The notes beneath the pieces are model-generated. The model had not been told where the DNA came from and searched no databases. It saw nothing but the letters and a program-made list of their open reading frames with translations. This document shows, piece by piece, positions 33,372 through 41,547 of a DNA stretch of 64,000 nucleotides. The stretch comes from an uncultured Piscinibacter sp. (GTDB lineage Bacteria > Pseudomonadota > Gammaproteobacteria > Burkholderiales > Burkholderiaceae_C). Numbering within the stretch: position 1 is the stretch's first letter; every line of letters begins with the position of its first letter. The stretch covers positions 62,001 to 126,000 of the forward strand of contig NZ_CALFYO010000032.1 in the NCBI RefSeq assembly GCF_937952055.1. The letters run 5' to 3'. The position numbers were made by a program, and so were the translations under genes.

Positions 33372-34033
33372 GAAAGCGCCCTCTCGACCTCGGCCAGCGG
33401 CGCCGCCCAGCCGACGATGCCGCCTTGCGCGACGACCATCTCGACCACCGCGGCGTGAAACTCGGGGAAGTAGCTCGCCGCGCAGTCGGTGACGAGCAGG
33501 CACTCGTAGCCGCGGTCGTTGGCCTCGCGCATCGTCGTCTGCACGCAGACCTCGGTGGTCACGCCGCCGATCAGCAGGTGGGTGATGCCCTGCGCATGCA
33601 GGATCGCGTCGAGGCTGGTGGCGTAGAAAGCACCCTTGCCCGGCTTGCGCAGCACCAGGTCGCCGGGCTGGGGCAGCAGGTCGGGGACGAAGCCGGCGCC
33701 CGGCTCGCCGGCCACCAGCACACGGCCCAGCGGGCCGGGGTCGCCGATCCCGCACGCGAGGCCGCCGCGGGCCTTCTTGCTCGGCGGGCAGTCGGCCAGC
33801 TGCGGGTCGTGCGCCTCCTGCGTGTGGATCACGGTCATGCCGTGCCGGCGCGCCAGTGCCAGCAGCCTCGCGCAGGCCGGCACGATGGGCGAGAGCCTGC
33901 TGACGTCGTTGCCCAGCATCGCGCCGAATCCGCCGGCCTCGAGGAAGTCGCGCTGCATGTCGATCATCACCACGGCGGTGTGCGCCGGATCGAACGGGAA
34001 GTCGTAGGGACGGGCGTGGATGGTCTTCGTCAC
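33368..34033 (-). CDS. isochorismatase-family cysteine hydrolase, triuret-hydrolase-like
   Basis: The protein has 221 residues from a GTG start overlapping the ATPase stop (GTGA). The triad expected in the family is visible: Asp in VVMIDMQRDF, Lys in LRKPGKGAF, and the nucleophilic Cys in GVTTEVCVQTTMREANDRG. It is clearly paralogous to the biuret amidohydrolase two genes upstream (GIGDPGPLGR, KPGKG, TTEVCVQTTMREANDRGYEC). It differs where biuret hydrolase has PANKRWRSR; here it has PPSKKARGG. With biuH, atzE/G and atzF in one operon, a triuret hydrolase (TrtA-like) releasing carboxybiuret is the best guess. The family also covers N-carbamoylsarcosine and ureidoacrylate amidohydrolases. Confidence 0.8.
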   Translation of the reverse strand: MTKTIHARPYDFPFDPAHTAVVMIDMQRDFLEAGGFGAMLGNDVSRLSPIVPACARLLALARRHGMTVIHTQEAHDPQLADCPPSKKARGGLACGIGDPGPLGRVLVAGEPGAGFVPDLLPQPGDLVLRKPGKGAFYATSLDAILHAQGITHLLIGGVTTEVCVQTTMREANDRGYECLLVTDCAASYFPEFHAAVVEMVVAQGGIVGWAAPLAEVERALS

Positions 34034-35634
34034 GCGGCCTCCGCCTGCGGTTCGTGGCGGTCGCCCGCCATGGCGCGGCCGATCGCGCCGATGTCGGCCT
34101 GCGCGGCGGGGCAGGCCATCGCGATGTGGCCGTGCGACAGCACCAGCAGCCGCGACGACAGCGCGAGCAGCTCGTCGAGGTCCTCGCTGATCAGCAGCAC
34201 CCCGGCGCCGCCGTCGCGTGCGGCACGCAGCCGCGCATGGATCTCGGCGGTGGCCTGGAAATCGAGCCCGAAGCACGGGTTGGCGACGATCAGCAGGCGC
34301 GGCGGCGTCGGGTCCGGCGCCAGCTCGCGCGCCAGCACGGCACGCTGCACGTTGCCGCCGGACAGCGTCTCGATCGGCGCCTCCGGCCCCGGCGTCTTGA
34401 CGCGGTAGGCCTCGATCTGCGCCAGCGCCTGCGTGCGCATGGCCGGGCGCGACAGCCAGGCGCCGCGGGCCAGCGGCGCGCGGTCGAAGTTGCGCAGCGC
34501 CAGGTTCTCGGCCACCGACAGCCTGCCCACGCAGCCGTTGTGCAGCGGCTCCTCGGGCAGGCTGCGCACGCCGAAGCGCTCCATCTGCGCGCGGGTCGGC
34601 CGGTACGGCTGGCCGTCGATGGCCACCTCGCCGCCAGCCACCGGCATCGCACCGGTCAGCGCCGCCAGCAGCTCGCGCTGGCCGTTGCCGGAGACGCCGG
34701 CCACGCCGACGATCTCGCCGGGCATCACTTCGAGCGACAGGCCGTCGATGGCGCGTCGCCCTTCGTGGCCGTCCACCACCAGGCCGCGCAGCGCGAGTCG
34801 TGCCGGCCCGCCGGCGGCCACCGGCGCCGTGGCGGTGGACTGTCCCGAGGTCGCCGCCGGCAGCGCCGCCGCGTCCGTGGCCACGCCCATCATCCAGCCG
34901 GCGAGCTCGTCGCGCGAGGTGGCCGCCACGCGGGCCGCGCCGGTGCGTCGGCCGCGGCGCAGCACCGTCACCTCGTCACAGAAGCCGAACACCTCGCGGA
35001 ACTTGTGCGTGATGATGAGCACGGTGAGCAGGCCGTCGCGGCACATCGCCTTGACGCGGCCGAGCACCTCGTCGGCCTCCTGCGGCGTCAGCACCGAAGT
35101 CGGCTCGTCGAGCACCAGAAAGCGCCGCTTCGCATACAGCGCCTTGAGGATCTCCAGCTTCTGCTTCTCGCCGGCGGCCAGCTCGGCCACCCGCGCATCG
35201 AGCGCGAGCGGGAACGGCGCCGTGGCCATGAAATCGGCCAGCTTGTTGCGCTCGTGCTTCCAGTCGATGAAGGCGCCGAGGTCGCGCTGCGCCAGCGCGA
35301 GGTTCTCGGCCACCGTCATGCCCGGCACCACGGTGAAGTGCTGGAAGATCATGCCCAGGCCGAGCGCCGCGGCGTCCTTCGGACTGCCGATCGCGCGCTC
35401 GCGGCCGTCGACCATCACGCTGCCGGTGTCGGGCCTGTAGAAGCCGATCAGCGACTTGACCAGCGTCGACTTGCCCGCGCCGTTCTCGCCGAGCAGCGCA
35501 TGGAAGCTGCCGGCCTCGACGGTCAGCGACACGTCGTCGAGTGCCTGCAGCGCGCCGAAGCGTTTGCTGAAGTTCAGCATCTCGACCTTGGCGGCGCCGG
35601 TCGGCTCGATCTGCGGCGGGATCAGATCACTCAT
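34030..35634 (-). CDS. BMP-type (nucleoside-family) ABC transporter double ATPase
   Basis: The protein has 534 residues in two ABC modules. The first (about 20-245) has Walker A GENGAGKSTLVKSL, an unusual Q-loop MIFQHFTVVPG and LAAGEKQKLEILKAL. The second (about 280-525) has GVSGNGQRELLAAL in place of a standard Walker A and LSGGNVQRAVLAREL. A degenerate second site of this kind is typical of YufO/NupO-type ATPases that energise BMP-family importers. It starts six bases after the biuH stop. It serves the two permeases and the binding protein encoded upstream in the same operon. Confidence 0.9.
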   Translation of the reverse strand: MSDLIPPQIEPTGAAKVEMLNFSKRFGALQALDDVSLTVEAGSFHALLGENGAGKSTLVKSLIGFYRPDTGSVMVDGRERAIGSPKDAAALGLGMIFQHFTVVPGMTVAENLALAQRDLGAFIDWKHERNKLADFMATAPFPLALDARVAELAAGEKQKLEILKALYAKRRFLVLDEPTSVLTPQEADEVLGRVKAMCRDGLLTVLIITHKFREVFGFCDEVTVLRRGRRTGAARVAATSRDELAGWMMGVATDAAALPAATSGQSTATAPVAAGGPARLALRGLVVDGHEGRRAIDGLSLEVMPGEIVGVAGVSGNGQRELLAALTGAMPVAGGEVAIDGQPYRPTRAQMERFGVRSLPEEPLHNGCVGRLSVAENLALRNFDRAPLARGAWLSRPAMRTQALAQIEAYRVKTPGPEAPIETLSGGNVQRAVLARELAPDPTPPRLLIVANPCFGLDFQATAEIHARLRAARDGGAGVLLISEDLDELLALSSRLLVLSHGHIAMACPAAQADIGAIGRAMAGDRHEPQAEAA

Positions 35635-35640
35635 GGCCGT

Positions 35641-36336
35641 TCAACCCAGCGCGGCGAGGATCGCCGCCGACGAGGCCACCGCGCCGAACACGCCACCCTG
35701 CATCGTCACCATCTTCAGCGCGGCCTCGTGGTTGCCGCGGTCGGTGGCGCCGGTGCCGTCGCTGACGATCAGGCATTCGAAACCGCGGTCGTTGGCCTCG
35801 CGCATCGTCGTGTGCACGCACACGTCGGTGGTGATGCCGGTGAGGATCAGGTTGCGGATGCCGCGCGTGGTCAGGATCAGCTCGAGATCGGTGGCGCAGA
35901 ACGAACCCTTGCCCGGCTTGTCGATGATGGGCTCGCCGTCGGCGGGTGCGAGCTCGTCGATGATCTGCCAGCCCGGCTCGCCGCGCACCAGGATGCGGCC
36001 GCAGGGGCCGGGGTCGCCGATGCCGACGCCGCCCTCGCCGATCTGTCGCGATCGCCAGCGCTTGTTGGCCGGCAGGTCGGCGAGGTCCGGGCGGTGGCCC
36101 TCGCGGGTGTGGATCACGTGCATGCCCAGCGCCCGTGCCTTCGCGAGCAGGCTCTTGATCGGGCCGATCGGTGCACGCGTCATCGACAGGTCGTAGCCCA
36201 TGCGGTCGACGTAGCCGCCGAGGCCGCAGAAGTCGGTCTGCATGTCGATGATCACCAGCGCGGTGTTCGCCGGCGTCCAGTCGCCGTCGAAGGGCCAGGC
36301 ATAGGGGTTCGCATCGACGGTGGCGAAGGGCTTCAT
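35641..36336 (-). CDS. biuH: biuret amidohydrolase BiuH
   Basis: The protein has 231 residues and hydrolyses biuret to allophanate and ammonia. It is a cysteine hydrolase with catalytic Asp31 (VIIDMQTDF), Lys in IIDKPGKGSFCATDLE, and Cys in TGITTDVCVHTTMREANDRG. Several blocks agree with the Rhizobium biuret hydrolase as I remember it: DMQTDFCGLGGYVDRMGYDL, HTREGHRPDLADLPANKRWR, GIGDPGPCGRIL and KMVTMQGGVFG. That makes this the most specific assignment of the operon. It lies between the BMP-type permeases and their ATPase, an insertion of an enzyme into a transporter set that supports a linked substrate. Confidence 0.9.
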   Translation of the reverse strand: MKPFATVDANPYAWPFDGDWTPANTALVIIDMQTDFCGLGGYVDRMGYDLSMTRAPIGPIKSLLAKARALGMHVIHTREGHRPDLADLPANKRWRSRQIGEGGVGIGDPGPCGRILVRGEPGWQIIDELAPADGEPIIDKPGKGSFCATDLELILTTRGIRNLILTGITTDVCVHTTMREANDRGFECLIVSDGTGATDRGNHEAALKMVTMQGGVFGAVASSAAILAALG

Positions 36337-36351
36337 GGGGGGCGTCCTTGG

Positions 36352-37278
36352 TCAGCGGTTCAGCGACAGTTCGCCGGGCGCGCCGTGGCTGGGTCCGGGC
36401 TTGCCCAGGCCGACCAGCAGCGCCAGCGTCAGCGCATAGGGCAGCGCGGCCAGCAGGTAGTAGCCCTGGCTGTAGCCCAGGGCCTGCAGCGCCGGGCTGA
36501 TCGCGCTGGCGCCGCCGAAGAGCAGCCCGGCCAGTACGCAGCGGCGCGGGTCCCAGCGCGCGAAGATGACCAGCGCCACGGCCATCACGCCCTGGCCGCT
36601 GGACAGCGCCTCGCTCCACGCGCCGGGATAGACCAGCGACAGGGAGGCACCGCCGACGCCCGCGCAGGCACCGCCGAAGGCCGTCGCGGCGATGCGGTAG
36701 GCGGTGGGCGAGAGGCCGAAGGCGCGCGCGGCGTTCTCGCTGTCGCCGACCACGCGCAGGCGCAGGCCGAAGCGGGTGCGGCCCAGCGCCCACCACGTCG
36801 CGAAGGCGAGCGCGAGGCCGAGCGCGAAGAGCGGATTGATGGCCAAGGCCGCCTTCACCGGCGCCAGCGTCGACCAGTCGCCCAGCGCGATCGGCGGCAG
36901 GCCCGGCGCGCTCGGCTGGATCAAGGGCTTGCCGAGCCAGAACGCGAGGCCCGAGCCGGCCAGCATCAGTGCGATGCCCATCGCGGTGTCGTTGACGCGG
37001 TTCAGGCTGCACAGTGCGCCGTGCAGCGCGCCGAGCAGGATGCCGACGCCGGCCGCGGCCAGCACGCCGAGCCAGGGGCTGCCGCTGGCCAGGGAGACGG
37101 CGAAGGCGGTCATCGCGCCCATCAGCAGCGTGCCCTCGAGGCCCAGGTTGATGCGGCCGGCCTTCTCGGTCACCGTCTCGCCCAGGCTGACCCACAACAG
37201 CGGCGTGCCGACGCGGATTGCGCCGCCGAGGATGGCCAGGGGCACGCCCCACCAGCCCAGCGCACTGGCGTCACTCAT
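36352..37278 (-). CDS. BMP-type ABC transporter permease (NupQ-like)
   Basis: The protein has 308 residues and about eight to nine membrane helices. The family segment GETVTEKAGRINLGLEGTLLMGA is near the N terminus. VNDTAMGIALMLAGSG, TRFGLRLRVVGDSENAARAFGLSP and LSSGQGVMAVALVIFARWDP follow. These are the hallmarks of the second permease of nucleoside/BMP-type importers (BPD_transp_2 family). The start at 37278 overlaps the upstream permease stop by four bases. Confidence 0.9.
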   Translation of the reverse strand: MSDASALGWWGVPLAILGGAIRVGTPLLWVSLGETVTEKAGRINLGLEGTLLMGAMTAFAVSLASGSPWLGVLAAAGVGILLGALHGALCSLNRVNDTAMGIALMLAGSGLAFWLGKPLIQPSAPGLPPIALGDWSTLAPVKAALAINPLFALGLALAFATWWALGRTRFGLRLRVVGDSENAARAFGLSPTAYRIAATAFGGACAGVGGASLSLVYPGAWSEALSSGQGVMAVALVIFARWDPRRCVLAGLLFGGASAISPALQALGYSQGYYLLAALPYALTLALLVGLGKPGPSHGAPGELSLNR

Positions 37279-38375
37279 GCCCGCCCCTTGAAGAACGACC
37301 GCCCGCGCAGCGTCTCGCAGGCGATCAGCGCGACAAAAGCAAAGCCCAGCAGCACGGTCACCGAGGCATCGGGCAGGCCGAGCCGGCGCTGCAGCAGGCT
37401 GCCGCTGGCGGCGATGCCGCCGACCAGGATCGCCACCGGCACCACGCCGGCCGGTGAGAAGCGCGCCGCGAAGGCGATGAGGATGCCGCTGTAGCCGTAG
37501 CCGGCGATCAGCGACGCATTGGCCGCGCCGTGCACCGCCCCGACCTCCACCGCCCCGGCCAGGCCCGCGCAGGCGCCGCCGGCTGCGCAGGCGCCGATGG
37601 TCAGCGTCGACACCGGCAGGCCGACCCCCAGCGCCGTGCGTGCGTTGCCGCCGGCCACGCGCAGCGCCAGGCCCAGCGGGGTGAAGCGCATCACCCCCCA
37701 GGCCAGCAGCGCGGCGAGCAGGCCCAGCAACAGCCCGTAGTGCACGTCGAGGCCGGGCAGGGTCGGCAGCATCAGCGCATCGGGCAGCGGCTTCGTGGAC
37801 GGCTTGTTCAGGCTGGCCGGGTCGCGCAGCACCGTCTCGACGCACTGGTTGAACAGCGCGATGGCGATGAAGGACATCAGCAGACCCGAGATCGTCTCGT
37901 TGACCTCGCGCTTCTCGCGCAAGAGGCCGACCAGGCCGATCCACACGCCACCGGCCAGCATGCCGGCCAGGGCCATCGCCGGCCACACCAGCCAGGCGCC
38001 GGCCTGCGCCGCGGCGAGCACATTGCCGAAGGCCGAGGCGGCCAGGCCGCCGAGCACCAGCGCACCCTCGTTGCCGATGATCACCCGCCCGGCCTGCGCC
38101 GGCAGCGCCACCGCCAGGCCGGTGAGGATCAGCGGCGCGGCGCGCTGCAGCGTGTTCTGCCAGGCGAACGCGTCGCCGAAGCCGCCGAGCAGGATCAGCC
38201 CCCACACTTCCAGCGGGCTGAAGCCGGCCAGCGCGACGGCGACGGAGAAGAGCAGCACCGTCAGCGCCAGCGCGGCAGCCGCCGGCGCCAGCGCCTGCGC
38301 CAGGGCGCGCACCTTCGGTGCGGCGGCCGCCGCTTCGGCGGCGGGCATGCCGGCAGCAACGGGGAGGCTGCTCAT
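37275..38375 (-). CDS. BMP-type ABC transporter permease (NupP-like)
   Basis: The protein has 366 residues and about nine to ten helices. GLAVALPAQAGRVIIGNEGALVLGG and REVNETISGLLMSFIAIALFNQ are the standard NupP-type blocks, and the C-terminal part has AGYGYSGILIAFAARFSP. An N-terminal 30-residue cytoplasmic extension rich in Ala precedes the first helix. The start MSSLPVAAG at 38375 is preferred; an upstream in-frame ATG at 38414 would overlap the binding-protein gene. It pairs with the next permease. Confidence 0.9.
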   Translation of the reverse strand: MSSLPVAAGMPAAEAAAAAPKVRALAQALAPAAAALALTVLLFSVAVALAGFSPLEVWGLILLGGFGDAFAWQNTLQRAAPLILTGLAVALPAQAGRVIIGNEGALVLGGLAASAFGNVLAAAQAGAWLVWPAMALAGMLAGGVWIGLVGLLREKREVNETISGLLMSFIAIALFNQCVETVLRDPASLNKPSTKPLPDALMLPTLPGLDVHYGLLLGLLAALLAWGVMRFTPLGLALRVAGGNARTALGVGLPVSTLTIGACAAGGACAGLAGAVEVGAVHGAANASLIAGYGYSGILIAFAARFSPAGVVPVAILVGGIAASGSLLQRRLGLPDASVTVLLGFAFVALIACETLRGRSFFKGRA

Positions 38376-38388
38376 GCGGTCGGGCCCG

Positions 38389-39519
38389 TCAGCCGGGAAG
38401 CGATCCGACCACACCCTCCACGAGGTAGTTCATCCGCTCCAGTTCGGCATCGAACTGGTCGAGGTTCTTGCCCGCCGGGATGACCACCGAACCCTTGTTG
38501 TCCTTCAGGCCGCCCTTGAAGATCGAGTAGCCGCCCTTGATCATCGCCGCCTTGATCTCGTCGGCCTTGGCCCGTGCCGCCGCGCCGACCGCCGCGCCGT
38601 ACGGCGACATCTTCACGTAGCCGTCCTTCAGGCCGCCACGCAGGAAGTTGGGCATGGCCGCGCCCGACTGCGCCGCCTTGATCTGCGCGTTGTAGGGCGT
38701 GGCCCAGTCCCATTCGGCACCCGTGAGGTAGCCCCTGGGCGCCAGCGCGGCCTGGCTCGCGTGGTAGCCGCTGGAGAAGATGCCGCGCTTCTCGGCCGTC
38801 TCGACGATCACCTTCGGGCTGTCGACGTGGCAGGTCAGCACGTCCACGCCCTGGTCGATCAGGCTGGTCGCGGCCTCGGCCTCCTTCACCGGCATCGACC
38901 ACTCGCCGGTGAAGATCACCCGCGTGGTGATGCTCGGGTCGACCGAGCGTGCACCCATCGTGAAGGCGTTGATGTTGCGCAGCACCTGGGGGATCGGCTT
39001 GGCGGCGATGAAGCCGAGCTTCTTGGTCTTGCTGGTGTAGCCCGCGACGACGCCGGCGAGGTACTGGCACTCGTCGATGTAGCCGAAGTAGCTGCCGGTG
39101 TTCTTCGGGTGCTTGCCCTCGGTCCACATGCCGCCGCAGTGGGCGAAGCGCACCTTGGGGTACTTCTCCGCCATCTTCAGCATGTGCGGGTCGAAGTAGC
39201 CGAACGAGGTCGGGAAGATCAGCGAGGCCTTGTCCTGGTTGATCATTGCCTCCATGGTCTTCTGCACGGCGACGGTCTCGGGCACGTTCTCTTCCTCGAC
39301 CACCTTCACGCCGGGCAGCTTCTTGATCGCCGCGGCGGCCTGTGCCTGCGCCTGGTTGTAGCCGAAGTCGCCGCGCGGGCCGACGTAGATCACGCCGACG
39401 GTGATCGGCGTCTGGGCGAGCGCGACGCGCAGCGCGCCGGGCAGCACCATGGATCCGGCGCCCAGCGCGCCGGCGGTCAGCAGCTGGCGGCGCAGCGCAT
39501 CGGGGGTGGGATGGCTCAT
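38389..39519 (-). CDS. BMP-family ABC transporter substrate-binding protein
   Basis: The protein has 376 residues. The N terminus (RRQLLTAGALGAGSMVLPGA to ALA) is a signal peptide with a twin-arginine-like start. The mature part is a BMP/PnrA fold: ITVGVIYVGPRGDFGYNQAQ, IFPTSFGYFDPHMLKMAEK, YFGYIDECQYLAGVVAGY and KLGFIAAKPIPQVLRNINAF. The family binds nucleosides, purines and related ureides, which fits an operon for urate-derived or ureido nitrogen. A GAGGAGAACCGC site places the start at 39519, not 39537. It feeds the two permeases and the double ATPase downstream. Confidence 0.92.
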   Translation of the reverse strand: MSHPTPDALRRQLLTAGALGAGSMVLPGALRVALAQTPITVGVIYVGPRGDFGYNQAQAQAAAAIKKLPGVKVVEEENVPETVAVQKTMEAMINQDKASLIFPTSFGYFDPHMLKMAEKYPKVRFAHCGGMWTEGKHPKNTGSYFGYIDECQYLAGVVAGYTSKTKKLGFIAAKPIPQVLRNINAFTMGARSVDPSITTRVIFTGEWSMPVKEAEAATSLIDQGVDVLTCHVDSPKVIVETAEKRGIFSSGYHASQAALAPRGYLTGAEWDWATPYNAQIKAAQSGAAMPNFLRGGLKDGYVKMSPYGAAVGAAARAKADEIKAAMIKGGYSIFKGGLKDNKGSVVIPAGKNLDQFDAELERMNYLVEGVVGSLPG

Positions 39520-39533
39520 GCGGTTCTCCTCGT

Positions 39534-39941
39534 TCAAGATGGTGTGGAAACGGGCGGCGGCAACAGGCTCACGTGGGCGGCGACCACGCGCCAGCCGCCA
39601 TGCCCCGGGGCGGCGGTGCGCACCCAGGTCTGGCTCTGGCGGCCGCTGCCGGTGGGCCGTACGAACTCGGTCATCGCGGTGGCGAAGTCACGACCGAAGG
39701 TGGTGATCACGGTGTTCTTCAGCGCGCGCTGCAGGCCGACGGGCGAACGGGCCGCGCGGAAGGCGCGGATGGCCTCGATGCCGACCAGGTTCTCGGCCAC
39801 GCCGTAGCGCACGGTGTGCGGCGAGTCCCAGAACAGCGCGTCGAGCAGGCTCACGTCGTTGCTGACGAGCGCGTGCTCGTAGATCGCGAAGACCGCGCTG
39901 ACCTCGGCATGCACGTCGGGCAGGTTCACGTCCACGTGCAT
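39534..39941 (-). CDS. atzH: AtzH/HpxZ-like small protein (DUF3225)
   Basis: The protein has 135 residues with an NTF2/SnoaL-like fold. The sequence opens VDVNLPDVHAEVSAVFAIYE. ALFWDSPHTVRYGVAENLVG, AFRAARSPVGLQR and FGRDFATAMTEFVR follow, matching AtzH/HpxZ-type proteins. AtzH acts between the amidohydrolase AtzE-AtzG and allophanate hydrolase and is thought to decarboxylate urea-1,3-dicarboxylate to allophanate. HpxZ is the equivalent in oxalurate catabolism. The allophanate hydrolase and BiuH in this operon favour the AtzH role. The gene starts five bases after the atzE stop and ends 15 bases before the next start. Confidence 0.8.
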   Translation of the reverse strand: MHVDVNLPDVHAEVSAVFAIYEHALVSNDVSLLDALFWDSPHTVRYGVAENLVGIEAIRAFRAARSPVGLQRALKNTVITTFGRDFATAMTEFVRPTGSGRQSQTWVRTAAPGHGGWRVVAAHVSLLPPPVSTPS

Positions 39942-39946
39942 GCCCC

Positions 39947-41332
39947 TTACTGCAGCGCCGCTGCCGGCGATGCGGCCAGCCCCAGCGACTCGAGCTGCGC
40001 CGCGACGCGCAAGGCGTGGTCCTCGCGCCATGGCGCGGCGATCACCTGCACGCCGATCGGCAGGTGCGGCAGCGCCGGATTCATGCCCCACAGCGGCACG
40101 GTCACCACCGGCAGGCCGATGCACGAGATCGGCTGCGTCAGCAGCCCCAGGCTCGGGCGCGCCGGCAGACGCTGACCGTCGATCTCCAGCCACTCGGTGC
40201 CGATCGCCGGCGCGACGCAGGGGGTGGCGGGGGCGAGCAGCACGTCGACGGTCTCGAACACGCGTGCGAGCTGGCGGGCGAAGGCATGGCGCACGCGCTG
40301 TGCCTGCACGATCCAGGCCGCGGGCAGCAGCGCGCCGGCGAGGAAGCGGTCGCGTGACAGCGGCTCGAAGTCCTGCGCCCGCCTCGTCAGGTCGGCCAGG
40401 TGCAGGTTGGCGCCTTCGGCGTTGGTGATCAGGAAGGCGGCGGCGCGCGCCCGGTCCACGCCGTCGAGCTCGACCAGCCGCGAGGTGCCCAGCGCCTGCG
40501 CGACCGCGTCGACCGCGGCGGTCGCCTCGGGCATCGCCATCTCGCGGAACCAGCCGCCGAGCACGGCCACGCGCAGGCCTTCGGCGCGTGCATCCAGTTG
40601 GGTGCGCGTCGGCTCGGGCGGGCGTTGCGCGCAGTGCGGATCGTCCGGCGCCGGTCCCTGCATCGCGTCGTAGGCGAATGCGAGGTCGGCCACACTGCGT
40701 GCGAACGGGCCCAGGTGATCCAGGCTGGCGGCGAAGGGGTAGCTGCCCAACCGCGGCAGCCGGCCATAGGTCGGCTTCAGGCCGAAGGTGCCGCACAGCG
40801 ACGAGGGCACGCGGATCGAACCGTTGGTGTCGGAGCCCAGCGTGATCGGCACCTGACCCGCAGCGACGGCGGCGGCCGAGCCCCCGGAGGAGCCGCCGGA
40901 GATGCGCGCGAGGTCGTGCGGATTGCGCGTCGGCCCGTAGTGGGTGTTCTCGGTGGTGAAGCCGTAGGCGTACTCGTCCATGTTGAGTGCGCCCACCAGG
41001 ATCGCACCGGCCGCCTCCAGCCGGCGCACCAGCAGCGCGTCGCGCGTCGCAGGCGGCGCGTCGCGCTCGATCTTCGAGCCGGCCAGCGTCGGCAGGCCGG
41101 CGACGTCGAACAGATTCTTCACCGCGAAGGGCACGCCGGCCAGCGACAGCTCGGCGCGGCGCGTGTGCTTGTCGATCTGCGCCGCGCGCCTGAGCGCTCG
41201 CTCGGCGAGCACGGCGGTGAAGGCGTTGACCTTCGGCTCGGTGGCGGCGATCCGCGCGAGGCTGGACTGCACGGCGCTGCTCGCCGACAGCGCGCCGGAG
41301 CGCACCTGCGCCGCGATCTCGACGGCCTTCAT
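39947..41332 (-). CDS. atzE: AtzE-family amidohydrolase (1-carboxybiuret hydrolase subunit)
   Basis: The protein has 461 residues and belongs to the amidase-signature family. The catalytic Ser-cisSer-Lys triad is visible: Lys in VPFAVKNLFDVAGL and the serines in ARISGGSSGGSAAAVAAG. Beyond that it has LGSDTNGSIRVPSSLCGTFG and LDHLGPFARSVADLAF, both characteristic of the AtzE/HpxY group. In s-triazine degraders AtzE with AtzG converts 1-carboxybiuret to urea-1,3-dicarboxylate. HpxY is the related subunit in oxalurate use. The ATG overlaps the atzG stop (ATGA), as expected for subunits of one enzyme. Confidence 0.88.
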   Translation of the reverse strand: MKAVEIAAQVRSGALSASSAVQSSLARIAATEPKVNAFTAVLAERALRRAAQIDKHTRRAELSLAGVPFAVKNLFDVAGLPTLAGSKIERDAPPATRDALLVRRLEAAGAILVGALNMDEYAYGFTTENTHYGPTRNPHDLARISGGSSGGSAAAVAAGQVPITLGSDTNGSIRVPSSLCGTFGLKPTYGRLPRLGSYPFAASLDHLGPFARSVADLAFAYDAMQGPAPDDPHCAQRPPEPTRTQLDARAEGLRVAVLGGWFREMAMPEATAAVDAVAQALGTSRLVELDGVDRARAAAFLITNAEGANLHLADLTRRAQDFEPLSRDRFLAGALLPAAWIVQAQRVRHAFARQLARVFETVDVLLAPATPCVAPAIGTEWLEIDGQRLPARPSLGLLTQPISCIGLPVVTVPLWGMNPALPHLPIGVQVIAAPWREDHALRVAAQLESLGLAASPAAALQ

Positions 41333-41544
41333 GCGACGGGTCCTCGTGGCGGGACCGGGCGGAACACGCTGCCGGACTCGTCCTCGTGCGTCAGCGGTTC
41401 GGCCAGCACCCGCTCGGCCATGCCGGCGGCGAGCGCGAAGAAGGCGTTCACGCCGGGCCGGTGGTCGGCGGCGATCGGCAGGCCGAGCGCGTCCGCGTTC
41501 GCCCTCACGATGGCGTCGACCTGCTGCGGCGAGAGCGCGCTCAT
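41329..41544 (-). CDS. atzG: AtzG-like small subunit (DUF4089)
   Basis: The protein has 71 residues, mostly helical: LSPQQVDAIVRANADALGLP and VNAFFALAAGMAERVLAEPL, ending ESGSVFRPVPP. It matches DUF4089/AtzG/HpxX proteins, which form a heterotetramer with AtzE and are needed for its solubility and activity. Four-base overlap with atzE and a three-base gap after the upstream binding-protein gene show tight coupling. Many annotations miss it because it is small. Confidence 0.85.
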   Translation of the reverse strand: MSALSPQQVDAIVRANADALGLPIAADHRPGVNAFFALAAGMAERVLAEPLTHEDESGSVFRPVPPRGPVA

Positions 41545-41547
41545 GGC

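Noticed and set aside
34054..37494. A plus-strand open frame of over 1,100 codons opposite the BMP-type transporter and biuH genes
   Set aside because: The translation is Arg/His/Gln/Val-rich with no domain pattern, and each part is the antisense of a gene with strong motifs. High GC at third positions keeps such shadow frames open.
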